The translations under genes were made by a program, and so were the position numbers. Source: Burkholderiales bacterium RIFCSPLOWO2_12_FULL_65_40 (GTDB taxonomy: Bacteria > Pseudomonadota > Gammaproteobacteria > Burkholderiales > Burkholderiaceae_C). From it: 64,000 nt of DNA. The stretch lies in assembly GCA_001770955.1 (NCBI GenBank), contig MESL01000034.1:46343-110342 (forward strand), in the 5' to 3' direction. Positions within the stretch are counted from its first letter, which is position 1; each line of letters opens with the position of its first letter. Below are positions 1 to 10,889 of this stretch, piece by piece. The notes under the pieces are model-generated. The model did no database searches. It saw only the letters and a list, made by a program, of their open reading frames with translations, and was not told the DNA's origin.

Positions 1-1
1 G

Positions 2-1195
2 GATATCGGCACGGCCAAGATCATGGCCGTGGTGGCCGAGGTGCTGCCAGGCGGCGAGCTGAAACTCGCGGGCCTGGGTGTGGCCCCCAGCAACGGCCTC
101 AAGCGTGGCGTGGTGGTCAACATCGACGCCACGGTGCAGAGCATCCAGCAGGCACTGAAAGAAGCCGAGCTGATGGCCGACTGCAAGATCCAGCGCGTCT
201 ACACCGGCATCACCGGTAGCCACATCCGGGGCCTCAACTCCAGCGGCATGGTGGCCGTGAAAGACAAGGAGGTCACTGCCGCCGACGTGGCGCGCGTGAT
301 CGAGACGGCCAAGGCCATCAACATCTCCAGCGACCAGCGCCTGCTGCTGGTAGAGCCGCAGGAGTTCGTGATCGACGGGCAGGATGTGAAAGAGCCCATT
401 GGCATGAGCGGCATCCGGCTGGAGGCCAAGATCCACATCGTGACCGGCGCGCAGAGCGCTGCCGAGAACATCATCAAGTGCGTGCGCCGCTGCGGCCTGG
501 AGGTCGAGCAGCTTCTGCTCAATCCGCTGGCGTCCAGCCAGGCCGTGCTGACTGACGACGAGCGCGAGCTGGGCGTGGTGGTGGTCGATATTGGTGCGGG
601 CACGACCGACGTGGCCATCTTCACCGGCGGCGCCATTCGCCACACGGCGGTGATCCCGATCGCTGGCGACCTTATCACCAGCGATATCGCCATGGCGCTG
701 CGCACGCCCACCAAGGATGCCGAAGACATCAAGGTCGAAAGCGGCTACGCCAAGCAGTTGCTGGCCGACCCCGAGGCCCAGGTCGAAGTGCCGGGCCTGG
801 GCGACCGCGGCCCGCGCATGCTCAGCAAGCAGGCGCTGGCCGGCGTGATCGAGCCGCGCGTGGAAGAGATTTTTTCGCTCGTTCAGCAGGTCATCCGCGA
901 GTCGGGCTACGAAGAAGTGCTGTCGTCGGGCATCGTGCTCACGGGCGGCAGCGTGGTCATGCCGGGCATGGTGGAACTGGGCGAGGACATCTTCCTCAAG
1001 CCCGTGCGCCGGGGCATTCCAAAGTATTCCAGCGCGCTGGCCGACATGGTGGCCCAGCCGCGTGCAGCCACCGTCATGGGGCTGCTCGAAGAGGCGCGCC
1101 TGGCGCGCATGCGCGGCTTCAAGGTGGCGCACAAGAGCGGCTCGGTGCAGTCTGCCTTTGGCCGGTTCAAGGATTTCATCGTGGGGAACTTCTGA
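2..1195 (+). CDS. ftsA: Cell division protein FtsA (5'-truncated by window edge)
   Basis: FtsA is the actin-like ATPase that tethers FtsZ to the inner membrane and recruits later divisome proteins. The frame is open from base 2 and begins DIGTAKI, the phosphate-1 loop of the actin fold, so only the first few codons are missing. The second nucleotide-binding segment VVVDIGAGTTDVAIF lies near residue 200 and an adenosine-loop-like VLTGGS near residue 315. The protein ends in a short amphipathic helix (FGRFKDFIVGNF), the family's membrane-targeting tail. ftsZ follows after 160 bp, the usual order at the end of the division cluster. Identification is firm; the true start is outside the window. 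Confidence 0.97.
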   Translation, partial: DIGTAKIMAVVAEVLPGGELKLAGLGVAPSNGLKRGVVVNIDATVQSIQQALKEAELMADCKIQRVYTGITGSHIRGLNSSGMVAVKDKEVTAADVARVIETAKAINISSDQRLLLVEPQEFVIDGQDVKEPIGMSGIRLEAKIHIVTGAQSAAENIIKCVRRCGLEVEQLLLNPLASSQAVLTDDERELGVVVVDIGAGTTDVAIFTGGAIRHTAVIPIAGDLITSDIAMALRTPTKDAEDIKVESGYAKQLLADPEAQVEVPGLGDRGPRMLSKQALAGVIEPRVEEIFSLVQQVIRESGYEEVLSSGIVLTGGSVVMPGMVELGEDIFLKPVRRGIPKYSSALADMVAQPRAATVMGLLEEARLARMRGFKVAHKSGSVQSAFGRFKDFIVGNF

Positions 1196-1355
1196 CCATG
1201 TCCAGTATTTCCTGGCACGTACTGCCCCACCCGCCCCCCCGAAAACGATGGCGGTGCACCGGCCCACCCCGCGTGCACCGACGATGGCCTGAGGCCACGC
1301 ACTGCAACCATTTTTCACCATTCATCGCAAATACATCAGCAAGAGGAGCTTCAGC

Positions 1356-2591
1356 ATGACCATCGAAATGATCGAAGTCGAAGAATTCAACCAAGGCACC
1401 CGGATCAAGGTCATCGGTGTGGGCGGCGGCGGCGGCAATGCCGTCGATCACATGGTGGCCCACAACGTGCAGGGTGTGGAGTTCGTCAGTGCCAACACCG
1501 ACGCGCAGGCGCTCTCGCGCAGCGCGGCGCACCGCGTGATCCAGCTGGGCCAGAGCGGTCTGGGTGCCGGCAGCAAGCCCGAAAGGGCCCGTGAGGCCGC
1601 CGAGGCCGCCGTGGACAACATCCGCGAGGCCATCCAGGGCGCGAACATGCTGTTCATCACCGCCGGCATGGGCGGCGGCACGGGCACGGGCGCAGCCCCC
1701 GTGATTGCCCGCGTGGCCAAGGAAATGGGCATTCTCACCGTGGGGGTGGTGACCAAGCCGTTCGACTGGGAAGGTGGCCGCCGTATGCAGAACGCTGACG
1801 CGGGCCTGGCCGAACTGGAAGCCAACGTCGATTCGCTGATCGTCGTGCTCAACGAGAAGCTGCTCGAAGTGCTCGGTGATGACATCACCCAGGATGAAGC
1901 GTTTGCACACGCCAACGACGTGCTGAAGAACGCTGTGGGCGGCATTTCCGAGATCATCAACGAATTCGGCCAGGTGAACGTCGACTTCCAGGACGTGTGC
2001 ACCATCATGGGCGAGCCCGGCAAGGCCATGATGGGTACGGCCACCGCCAGCGGTCCGGACCGCGCGCGCATCGCTGCCGAACAGGCCATTGCCTGCCCGC
2101 TGCTCGAAGGCGTCGACCTGTCGGGTGCCAAGGGCGTGCTGGTGCTGGTGACGGCCAGCAAGTCGAGCCTGAAGCTTTCCGAGTCGCGTCTGGCCATGAC
2201 CACCATCAACGCCTACGCTTCGACCGATGCGCATGTGATTTTTGGCGCTGCCTACGACGAAAGCCTGGGCGACGAGATCCGCGTGACCGTGCTGGCCACC
2301 GGCCTGTCGCGCGCCAACGCGCGCCGCCAGCCGATTTCGGTGGTGCAGGGAGGCCTGCGCACGGGAACGGACAACATGGCCTATGCGATGCCGACCGGCG
2401 GCAGTGTGATGACCGGGGCCGGCAGTGCCGTGCTGGGTGCGCCGGCGGGGCAGGCCGACTACGGCAACATGGCCGTGCCCAGCGTCTGGCGTACCAATCG
2501 CACGCAGGCGGCGGCCCGCGTCGATGCACTGTCTTCGGGCGGCATGGACGATCTGGAAATTCCGGCTTTCCTGCGCAAGCAGGCGGATTGA
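1356..2591 (+). CDS. ftsZ: Cell division GTPase FtsZ
   Basis: FtsZ is the tubulin homologue that polymerises into the cytoplasmic Z ring. The 411-residue product carries the tubulin signature GGGTGTGAAPV near residue 107, and the N-terminal IKVIGVGGGGGNAV nucleotide loop. The C-terminal peptide DDLEIPAFLRKQ binds FtsA and ZipA. Length matches beta-proteobacterial FtsZ. An AGGAG ribosome-binding site sits about 8 bases before the ATG. The 160-bp ftsA-ftsZ gap holds no convincing gene. A strong hairpin follows the stop codon and may separate ftsZ from lpxC transcription. Confidence 0.98.
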   Translation: MTIEMIEVEEFNQGTRIKVIGVGGGGGNAVDHMVAHNVQGVEFVSANTDAQALSRSAAHRVIQLGQSGLGAGSKPERAREAAEAAVDNIREAIQGANMLFITAGMGGGTGTGAAPVIARVAKEMGILTVGVVTKPFDWEGGRRMQNADAGLAELEANVDSLIVVLNEKLLEVLGDDITQDEAFAHANDVLKNAVGGISEIINEFGQVNVDFQDVCTIMGEPGKAMMGTATASGPDRARIAAEQAIACPLLEGVDLSGAKGVLVLVTASKSSLKLSESRLAMTTINAYASTDAHVIFGAAYDESLGDEIRVTVLATGLSRANARRQPISVVQGGLRTGTDNMAYAMPTGGSVMTGAGSAVLGAPAGQADYGNMAVPSVWRTNRTQAAARVDALSSGGMDDLEIPAFLRKQAD

Positions 2592-2595
2592 GCCC

Positions 2596-2625
2596 GGCAG
2601 GTGCACGGATGGCCGTGCACCTGCC
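2596..2625 (+). terminator. Strong hairpin between ftsZ and lpxC (no U tract)
   Basis: A perfect 13-bp inverted repeat (GGCAGGTGCACGG / CCGTGCACCTGCC) with a 4-base ATGG loop begins five bases after the ftsZ stop. No run of T follows, so it is not a classical intrinsic terminator. It may be a pause, an RNA-stability element protecting the ftsZ message, or a Rho-assisted stop. Confidence 0.5.
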
Positions 2626-2701
2626 CTGCTGCATCGCGACGATAGAAAAACGCGATGAGGGCAGGGCTGCGATGGATCTCCATCGAAACTAAAATCAACG
2701 G

Positions 2702-3625
2702 ATGCTTGCGCAACGTACCCTCAAGTCCCTCACCCGCGCGGTCGGCGTGGGCCTGCACAGCGGTCAGCGCGTGGAGCTGACCCTGCGCCCGGCCCAGCCT
2801 GATACCGGCATCGTTTTCCGGCGCATCGATCTTCCCGAGCCGGTGGACATTCCGGTGTCCACCCTGGCCGTGACCGACACCCGCATGGCATCGACCATCT
2901 CCTCGGGCAATGCGCGGGTGCACACCGTGGAGCACCTGATGTCGGCCTGCGCGGGCCTGGGGGTGGATAACCTGTATGTGGATATCACGGCAGAGGAAGT
3001 GCCCATCCTGGACGGTTCTTCTGCGTCCTTCGTGTTCCTGCTGCAAAGTGCCGGGATTGCCCTGCAAAACGCTCCCAAGCGGTTCATCCGTGTCAAAGCG
3101 CCCATCGAGGTGCGCCAGGGCGATGGCGCACAGGCCAAATGGGCGCGCCTTGAGCCCTACCATGGCTTCAAACTGCGCTTCGAGATCGACTTCGCCCATC
3201 CGGCAGTCGATTCCACAGGGCAGTGCGTCGAGTTCGACCTGGGCACGGGCAACTACAGCCGTGACATCGCGCGCGCCCGCACCTTCGGCTTCACCAAGGA
3301 CGTCGAGATGATGCGCTCCAGCGGCCTGGCCCTGGGTGGCGGTCTGGACAATGCCATCGTCATGGACGACTACAAGGTGCTCAATGCCGATGGCCTGCGC
3401 TACGACGACGAGTTCGTGAAGCACAAGATCCTGGATGCCATGGGCGACCTGTACCTGGTGGGCAAGCCGCTTCTGGCGGCCTACAGCGCCTTCCGCTCTG
3501 GCCATGCGCTGAACAACCTGCTGCTGCGCGAACTTGAATCCCGGCCCGAGGCCTGGGAGATCGTCACCTTCGACAACGAGCGCCAGGCGCCGACAGGCTT
3601 TGCACAGCCTGTGCGCGCCTGGTAG
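2702..3625 (+). CDS. lpxC: UDP-3-O-acyl-N-acetylglucosamine deacetylase LpxC
   Basis: LpxC catalyses the committed zinc-dependent deacetylation in lipid A synthesis in the cytoplasm. The 307-residue protein has the zinc-binding HTVEHLMSA motif near residue 78, the acidic LDGSSASF segment near residue 104, and the second metal/catalytic segment [15 protein letters not shown] near residue 240. All three are diagnostic. Length equals that of E. coli LpxC (305 residues). It follows ftsZ on the same strand, as in many proteobacteria. A TAAAAT hexamer lies just before the ATG, but no convincing -35 box accompanies it. Confidence 0.97.
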   Translation: MLAQRTLKSLTRAVGVGLHSGQRVELTLRPAQPDTGIVFRRIDLPEPVDIPVSTLAVTDTRMASTISSGNARVHTVEHLMSACAGLGVDNLYVDITAEEVPILDGSSASFVFLLQSAGIALQNAPKRFIRVKAPIEVRQGDGAQAKWARLEPYHGFKLRFEIDFAHPAVDSTGQCVEFDLGTGNYSRDIARARTFGFTKDVEMMRSSGLALGGGLDNAIVMDDYKVLNADGLRYDDEFVKHKILDAMGDLYLVGKPLLAAYSAFRSGHALNNLLLRELESRPEAWEIVTFDNERQAPTGFAQPVRAW

Positions 3626-3651
3626 CGAGGCATCGGCAAGGCGCTTTCTCC

Positions 3652-3828
3652 ATGTTGCTGTTCCGCTGGATCGTCATGCTGCTGCTTTTCGCGGCGGCGC
3701 TTTGCTTTGCCTTCTATGCGGGAACGGGGCAGGCTCGCTACAAGCGGCTGGGCTTCATTGTCCTCAAGTGGACGATCATTGCTGCCAGCGTCTTTTTTGC
3801 CGTCCTGATTCTGGAACGCGGGTTCTGA
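3652..3828 (+). CDS. Small two-helix membrane protein, 58 residues
   Basis: This short frame starts 26 bp after the lpxC stop, on the same strand. It encodes 58 residues: a first hydrophobic helix (residues 3-23), a short polar loop with GTGQARYKRL, a second hydrophobic helix (residues 34-54), and a charged ERGF tail. Both termini should lie on the same side of the membrane. I do not recognise the family. Coding status is supported by the two clean helices, the tight spacing to lpxC, and a stop just before the thiC riboswitch. It may be cotranscribed with lpxC. No function can be assigned. Confidence 0.7.
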   Translation: MLLFRWIVMLLLFAAALCFAFYAGTGQARYKRLGFIVLKWTIIAASVFFAVLILERGF

Positions 3829-3861
3829 CGCGGATTTCCAAGCTGGCCTATACTCGCGCCT

Positions 3862-5983
<2,122 letters not shown>

Positions 5984-6168
5984 GCGCAGTCTGTCCGCGT
6001 TACACCGCCGCCCGCGCGGGCGCAAGCCCCGAGCTGGGCGGTACATACCCTGTGGGAGCGGAGATTCCCCTCGCGTATATTCGTATCCAAATGCAGCCCA
6101 CAAGGCCGCAGGAGGGGGCAGGGCGTAAATGGCTGATGCCTGAGAAATCAATATGAGGAAGGGGAGCC

Positions 6169-7794
6169 ATGAACGCTCTGGGCCGTCTGTCGATCCGTGC
6201 ACGTCTGTATTTCGGCACGATTTTTTCTCTGATTCTGCTGATCGTGATCGGGGGAATGGGCTACGTGGCCCTTGACCGCACGCGCGGAACGCTGCAGGAG
6301 CTGTTTTCACAGCGCGTGCAGACACTCACCGACATGTCCGAGCTGCGTACCGTCCTGGGGGACCTGCGCCGCATCGAGAAGGACATCATCATCAACTTCA
6401 ACAACAGCGTCGAAGTCTCGACGCTGCGCGAGCGCTGGGCCGCCACGCTGACGGATCTGCGCAAGAGCGTGGCCACCGTGCGGCAGGTGCAGGCCGCCGA
6501 TGCGGATTTCGTCGCAACCATCGACAAGTCGCTCGAGGAAATCAAGCTTTACGAAGTGGGCATCAACCCCATCTTTGAGCAGATCGAAGGAGCGCAGCTT
6601 GATGGTGCGGGTGGAGGTGCCTATGCCAATCGCCTGCGCAAGCACATGGAGACGGCCGACAAGCTCTTTTCCGACCTCGCCGCCACGGCGCGCACCCAGA
6701 TGGACGAAGCCCGCCAGGGCGTGGAGTCGCGCACGGCCTCCATGTCGGTGCTGATCGGCGTCGCCTTGCTGCTGGGGCTGGCCGTGCTCATTCCGCTGAC
6801 CTTCTTCAGCGTGCGCTCCATCACCCGCTCGCTGGCACAGGCGAGCGAACTGGCCGAACGCATTGCCGGCGGCGACCTCTCGCACGATGTGCAGGTACAG
6901 AACAAGGACGAGGTGGGCCTGCTGGTGGAGGCCATGGGGCGCATGCAGGAGGCGTTGCGTGGCCTGGTGCGCCAGGTGCAGGAGGCGGCGGGCAATATCT
7001 CCACCGCCAGCGCAGAGATCGCCAGCGGCAACCATGACCTGAGCCACCGCACCGAACAGACGGCAGCCAGCCTGGAGGAGACGGCCTCGTCCATGGACCT
7101 GCTCACCAGCACGGTGCAGCAAAGCGCCGAGTCGTCCAGCCACGCCAGCAACTTCGCCACCACCGCGGCCGAGGTCGCCGGGCGGGGCGGGGCAGTGGTG
7201 GCCCAGGTGGTCAGCACCATGGACCAGATCACCACCAGCTCGCGCAAGATCGCCGACATCACCGGCGTGATCGATGGCATCGCCTTTCAGACCAACATCC
7301 TGGCGCTCAATGCCGCTGTGGAAGCGGCGCGCGCGGGAGAACAGGGCCGGGGCTTTGCCGTGGTGGCCAGCGAAGTGCGCAGCCTGGCCGGCCGCTCGGC
7401 CGAGGCGGCCAAGGAGATCAAGGCGCTGATCGGCGCCTCGGTGGAGCGGGTGGAAGACGGAGCGCGCCTCGTGGGTCAGGCGGGCGAAACCATGACCGAG
7501 ATCGTGGGCAGTGTGCGCCGCGTGTCCGACATCATTGGCGAGATCACATCGTCGTCGGCCGAGCAGCGCGACAACATTGCGCAGATCAGCCAGGCCGTGC
7601 GCCAGCTCGATCAGATGACGCAGCAGAACGCGGCGCTGGTCGAGCAATCCACAGCGGCGTCCGAGTCGCTGCGCGAGCAGGCCAGCGGGCTTACCCGGGC
7701 CGTCAGCCAGTTCAAACTCAGTGGTTCGGGTGACGCCAGCCCGTCGCCAGTGCTGGTGCGCGCAGGCAGCTCAGCGGCATTGCGCCTCAAGTGA
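6169..7794 (+). CDS. Methyl-accepting chemotaxis protein
   Basis: This is a transmembrane chemoreceptor that signals to CheA/CheW. The 541-residue layout is: TM1 at about 11-31; a periplasmic four-helix-bundle-type sensor at about 35-190; TM2 at about 193-214; a HAMP domain to about 265; then a cytoplasmic signalling hairpin. The signalling tip [20 protein letters not shown] near residue 373 is intact. There is no NWETF-type CheR-tethering pentapeptide at the C-terminus. A GGGGAG ribosome-binding site precedes the ATG. The gene is isolated from other chemotaxis genes, and its last 24 bp overlap the convergent cobC. The ligand cannot be predicted. Confidence 0.95.
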   Translation: MNALGRLSIRARLYFGTIFSLILLIVIGGMGYVALDRTRGTLQELFSQRVQTLTDMSELRTVLGDLRRIEKDIIINFNNSVEVSTLRERWAATLTDLRKSVATVRQVQAADADFVATIDKSLEEIKLYEVGINPIFEQIEGAQLDGAGGGAYANRLRKHMETADKLFSDLAATARTQMDEARQGVESRTASMSVLIGVALLLGLAVLIPLTFFSVRSITRSLAQASELAERIAGGDLSHDVQVQNKDEVGLLVEAMGRMQEALRGLVRQVQEAAGNISTASAEIASGNHDLSHRTEQTAASLEETASSMDLLTSTVQQSAESSSHASNFATTAAEVAGRGGAVVAQVVSTMDQITTSSRKIADITGVIDGIAFQTNILALNAAVEAARAGEQGRGFAVVASEVRSLAGRSAEAAKEIKALIGASVERVEDGARLVGQAGETMTEIVGSVRRVSDIIGEITSSSAEQRDNIAQISQAVRQLDQMTQQNAALVEQSTAASESLREQASGLTRAVSQFKLSGSGDASPSPVLVRAGSSAALRLK

Positions 7795-8397
7795 GCCAGC
7801 CCCCCTGCGCGGGCGGCGTTGTCCAAGCGGGAAACAGGCCCAGTATCCCGGAGCCGGGGCCTCCAGGGGCCATTGGTCGGCTTGGGGCGGCACACCGTTC
7901 GCTGCCCGGCCATCATGCAGCCATTGCACGCAGCGCGCCACTCCGGCGTGGCTGATCCAGAGCAGATCGCCCTTCTGCCGGTGGGCGGTTTCACGGGCCT
8001 CTTGCAGGGCGTGCGCCACGCGGCGCAGCATGGATGCCAGCGATTCCCCCCCGCCAGGGCAGTGGTCGGCGAAGCGGGCCGTCCAGGCCTCGATGTCGGC
8101 GCGGGCGATGTCGGTCCATGCACGCCCCTCCCAGGTGCCGAAGTCCATCTCCACCAGTCGCCCGTCGGCTTCTGATGCCAAATCGGGTCGCAGGGCTTGC
8201 AGGGATTGCGCAAGCTGCTCACATCTTTGTAGTGGTGAGTGGCGCACCCACAGGCCGTGAGGAAGAACCACAGCCAGGCGCCGGGCGCATTCAGCGGTGG
8301 CGGCAGGGTCTGCGGTGACGTCCAGGGCGCCATAGCAGATGCCCGGCGCCACCAGCGGCTGCGCATGCCGCACGACCCAGAGCTGTCGGGATTTCAT
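7771..8397 (-). CDS. cobC: Histidine phosphatase, probable alpha-ribazole phosphatase CobC
   Basis: The protein belongs to the phosphoglycerate-mutase-like histidine phosphatase superfamily. The 208-residue product has the catalytic VVRHAQP near residue 8 (RHA instead of the more common RHG), the acid-containing MDFGTWEGR near residue 84, and the second histidine in WISHAG near residue 150. Being directly downstream of cobS argues for alpha-ribazole-5'-phosphate phosphatase activity in cobalamin nucleotide-loop assembly. Substrate is inferred from context. The start region is duplicated in tandem (see the 29-bp repeat), and its ATG overlaps the stop of a 10-codon mini-ORF. The 3' end overlaps the convergent chemoreceptor gene. 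Confidence 0.85.
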   Translation of the reverse strand: MKSRQLWVVRHAQPLVAPGICYGALDVTADPAATAECARRLAVVLPHGLWVRHSPLQRCEQLAQSLQALRPDLASEADGRLVEMDFGTWEGRAWTDIARADIEAWTARFADHCPGGGESLASMLRRVAHALQEARETAHRQKGDLLWISHAGVARCVQWLHDGRAANGVPPQADQWPLEAPAPGYWACFPLGQRRPRRGAGSLEAQCR

Positions 8398-8439
8398 GCG
8401 CCCGCCCAGCGCTGTCGGGATTTCATGCGCCCGCCCAGC
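8382..8439. repeat. Perfect 29-bp tandem duplication at the cobS/cobC junction
   Basis: The 29-bp unit occupies 8382-8410 and again, identically, 8411-8439. Each unit contains the ATGA stop/start overlap on the minus strand. The cobS stop and a first ATG lie in one copy, and the real cobC ATG lies in the other. Perfect identity suggests a recent slippage event. Confidence 0.95.
8394..8426 (-). CDS. Ten-residue mini-ORF coupling cobS to cobC
   Basis: Reading from the ATG at 8426 gives [10 protein letters not shown] and a TGA at 8396-8394. Its first four residues copy the start of CobC, and its end copies the C-terminus of CobS (RWAGA). The ATG overlaps the cobS stop as ATGA, and its TGA overlaps the cobC start as ATGA. 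The chain of translational coupling is therefore preserved through the duplicated unit. Whether it is translated is inference. Confidence 0.45.
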   Translation of the reverse strand: MKSRQRWAGA

Positions 8440-9247
8440 GCGCCAAGGGGCCTAGCGACAGGGCTGCGCCCAGATAAAAACCGATTTCGCTCACCTGCTG
8501 CGTGGCGCCCAGGCAGTCGCCCGTGAAGCCCTGAAGCCGACGGGCAAACCAGCGTGCCATCCAGGCTGCGATCAGGGCGCTGATGAGCAAGGATGCTATT
8601 AAAAACAGAGCTGATTGCGCTTGCCAGACAATGGCTAGCGGCATAAAACACCATAAAACAGCTGCACCCAGCGCCGCGCCCGTGATCTGGTCTGCGAGGG
8701 GCTTGCTTTTGGAGCGTGCGGTGTCGCCGACGTGCACCAGGGTGCGAATCAGCAGCAACGGCCAGAAGCGCGACACCACATGCGCCCCGACCAGGGCCGC
8801 CAGGGCCGCGCCGAGGCTGTGCGCACCCAGCAAGGCCAGCAGCCCGATTTTGGCCAGGAGGGCCAGCACCAGCGCCATGGCGCCAAAGGCGCCGATGCGT
8901 GAATCCTTCATGATGTCCAGCGCACGTTCGCGGTCCGGGCTGCCGCCCAGGCCGTCGGCGACATCGGCCAGACCGTCCTCGTGGAAGCCTCCCGTGACCC
9001 GCACCGTGGCGATGGTACAGAACACGGCTGCCACGAAGGGCGTCACCGGCCCGGGGCCCAGGGCCTCGTGCAGCGCGGCGAAGGTGCCCGCCGCCACACC
9101 CGCCACCAGCCAGCCCACCCCCGGAAAGTGCGCGCTGCTGGCGCGCAGCATGGCCGGGCTGTACCCCACCCACTGCGCCAGGCGCCCGGTGACGGGGATG
9201 CGAGTGAAGAACTGCACGGCCAGCAGGTAGTGGCGCAGGGCTTGCAT
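8423..9247 (-). CDS. cobS: Adenosylcobinamide-GDP ribazoletransferase CobS
   Basis: CobS is the polytopic inner-membrane enzyme that joins adenosylcobinamide-GDP to alpha-ribazole, the last-but-one step of cobalamin synthesis. The family motif GGFHEDGLADVADGLGG is present near residue 85, and the N-terminal VQFFTRIPV segment is typical. I chose the ATG at 9247 (274 residues); the frame extends only to a TTG at 9265, which lies inside an intergenic repeat. Residues at about 196-219 are encoded by another copy of that repeat, which supplies a hydrophobic helix. The gene is followed by cobC through ATGA overlaps. No other cob genes are in view. Confidence 0.93.
   Translation of the reverse strand: MQALRHYLLAVQFFTRIPVTGRLAQWVGYSPAMLRASSAHFPGVGWLVAGVAAGTFAALHEALGPGPVTPFVAAVFCTIATVRVTGGFHEDGLADVADGLGGSPDRERALDIMKDSRIGAFGAMALVLALLAKIGLLALLGAHSLGAALAALVGAHVVSRFWPLLLIRTLVHVGDTARSKSKPLADQITGAALGAAVLWCFMPLAIVWQAQSALFLIASLLISALIAAWMARWFARRLQGFTGDCLGATQQVSEIGFYLGAALSLGPLARWAGA
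8592..8660. repeat. Family-1 repeat copy inside cobS
   Basis: The AT-rich stretch GCTATTAAAAACAGAGCTGA, followed by TTGCGCTTGCCAGACAATGG and CTAGCGGC, matches the family-1 core. It keeps the cobS frame open and encodes a hydrophobic segment (minus-strand residues reading AVLWCFMPLAIVWQAQSALF). Boundaries are approximate. Confidence 0.6.
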
Positions 9248-9249
9248 GA

Positions 9250-9318
9250 AATACTTCAAAAACAATAGCTATCAGCGCATGGTAGATAAGCGCTGAAAGG
9301 CATTCAGACTGCTATTTT
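9250..9318. repeat. Family-1 repeat between ilvA and cobS
   Basis: Core: AATAGCTATCAGCGCATGGT then AGATAAGCGCTGAAAGGC. It fills the whole space between the two same-strand genes. The last codons and TAG stop of ilvA (9312-9314) lie in it, and it ends a few bases before the cobS ATG, so it forms the cobS leader. Confidence 0.75.
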
Positions 9319-10889
9319 CTCGCGCCGCCCCGGGGGGCCTGCAGGAACAGCTGGTAGGCCGGGTTCAGCGTTTCCTCGACATACGGGTAGCCCAGCGTGG
9401 CCAGGAAAGCATTGAAGGCTGCGGCGTCGCCCGGGGGCACCTGGAGGCCGACCAGGATGCGCCCGTAGTCGGCGCCCTGGTTGCGGTAGTGGAACAAGGA
9501 GATGTTCCAGGTGGGCTGCATCAGGCTCAGAAACTTGAGCAGCGCGCCCGGGCGCTCGGGGAAGACAAAGCGCAGCAGGCGCTCGTCCTGCGCCAGCGCG
9601 GAATGCCCGCCCACCAAGTGGCGCAGGTGCTCCTTGGCCAGTTCGTCGTGCGTCAGGTCCAGTGCCTCGAAGCCATGGCGGCCGAAGTTCCTGGCGATCT
9701 TTTCCGACTCTCCCTTGCCGTGGGTGGTGAGGCCCACGAACACATGGGCCTGCGCTGCATCGCTGATGCGGTAGTTGAACTCGGTCACGTTGCGCGGACC
9801 GCCTGGCAGGCTGCCGATGACTTCACAAAAACGCCGGAAGCTGCCGCGCTCCTCGGGAATGGTGACGGCCAGCAGCGCCTCGCGTTCTTCGCCCACTTCG
9901 GCGCGTTCGGCCACGAAGCGCAGGCGGTCGAAGTTCATGTTGGCACCGCACAGGATGGCGGCATAGGTCTCGCCCTTGGTCTTGTGCGTGGCCACATACT
10001 GTTTGATGGCGGCCACGGCCAGGGCGCCTGCCGGCTCGACGATGCTGCGCGTGTCCACGAACACATCCTTGATGGCGGCACACACGGCGTCGGTGTCCAC
10101 GGTGACATATTCATCCACCAGGCCCTGGGCGATACGGAAGGTTTCTTCGCCCACCAGCTTGACGGCGGTGCCGTCCGAGAACAAACCCACGTCGGCCAGC
10201 GTCACACGCTCGTGCGCCTTGACGGACTGGATCATCGCGTCCGAGTCGTTCATCTGCACGCCGATGACCTTGATCTCGGGCCGCACGGCCTTGATGTAGT
10301 TGGCCACCCCGGCCACCAGCCCGCCACCGCCAATGGCCACAAAAACGGCGTCGAGCCGGTTGCTGCCAAGCTTTTGCAACTGGCGCAGGATCTCCATGGC
10401 GATGGTGCCCTGGCCCGCGATCACGTCCGGGTCGTCAAACGGGTGCACAAAGGTCAGTCCCTGTTCCTTTTCGAGCTTCACCGAGTGGCCGTAGGCGTCG
10501 GAATAGCTGTCGCCAAACAGCACGACCTCGCCGCCCAGCGTCTTGACCGCGTCAATCTTGAGCTGTGGCGTGGTGGTCGGCATCACGATCACGGCGCGCG
10601 TGCCCAGCTTGTGCGCACTCATGGCCACGCCCTGGGCGTGGTTGCCGGCCGAGGCGCAGATCACGCCGCGCTGCAACTGCTCGGGCGTGAGGTGCGCCAT
10701 CTTGTTGTAGGCTCCGCGCAGCTTGAAACTGAACACGGGCTGCTGGTCCTCGCGTTTGAGCAGCACCTTGTTGTGCAGGCGGCGGCTCAGGTTGCGGGCG
10801 GGTTCCAGGTCGGACTCGACAGCCACGTCGTAAACGCGCGCGGTCAAAATCTTTTTCAGGTAATCAAGAGGGGTGAGAGGCTGTGTCAT
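9312..10889 (-). CDS. ilvA: Threonine ammonia-lyase, biosynthetic type
   Basis: IlvA is the PLP enzyme that deaminates threonine to 2-oxobutanoate, the first step of isoleucine synthesis. The start at MTQPLTPLDYL gives 525 residues, close to E. coli IlvA (514); a longer open frame upstream is non-homologous leader sequence. The PLP lysine lies in FSFKLRGAYNK near residue 57, and the glycine-rich cofactor loop in AIGGGGLVAG near residue 185. The C-terminal third carries two ACT-like regulatory regions, as in the isoleucine-inhibited form. A hairpin-plus-T-run sits about 90 bp upstream and suggests attenuation. The stop codon is supplied by a family-1 repeat. Confidence 0.96.
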   Translation of the reverse strand: MTQPLTPLDYLKKILTARVYDVAVESDLEPARNLSRRLHNKVLLKREDQQPVFSFKLRGAYNKMAHLTPEQLQRGVICASAGNHAQGVAMSAHKLGTRAVIVMPTTTPQLKIDAVKTLGGEVVLFGDSYSDAYGHSVKLEKEQGLTFVHPFDDPDVIAGQGTIAMEILRQLQKLGSNRLDAVFVAIGGGGLVAGVANYIKAVRPEIKVIGVQMNDSDAMIQSVKAHERVTLADVGLFSDGTAVKLVGEETFRIAQGLVDEYVTVDTDAVCAAIKDVFVDTRSIVEPAGALAVAAIKQYVATHKTKGETYAAILCGANMNFDRLRFVAERAEVGEEREALLAVTIPEERGSFRRFCEVIGSLPGGPRNVTEFNYRISDAAQAHVFVGLTTHGKGESEKIARNFGRHGFEALDLTHDELAKEHLRHLVGGHSALAQDERLLRFVFPERPGALLKFLSLMQPTWNISLFHYRNQGADYGRILVGLQVPPGDAAAFNAFLATLGYPYVEETLNPAYQLFLQAPRGGARK

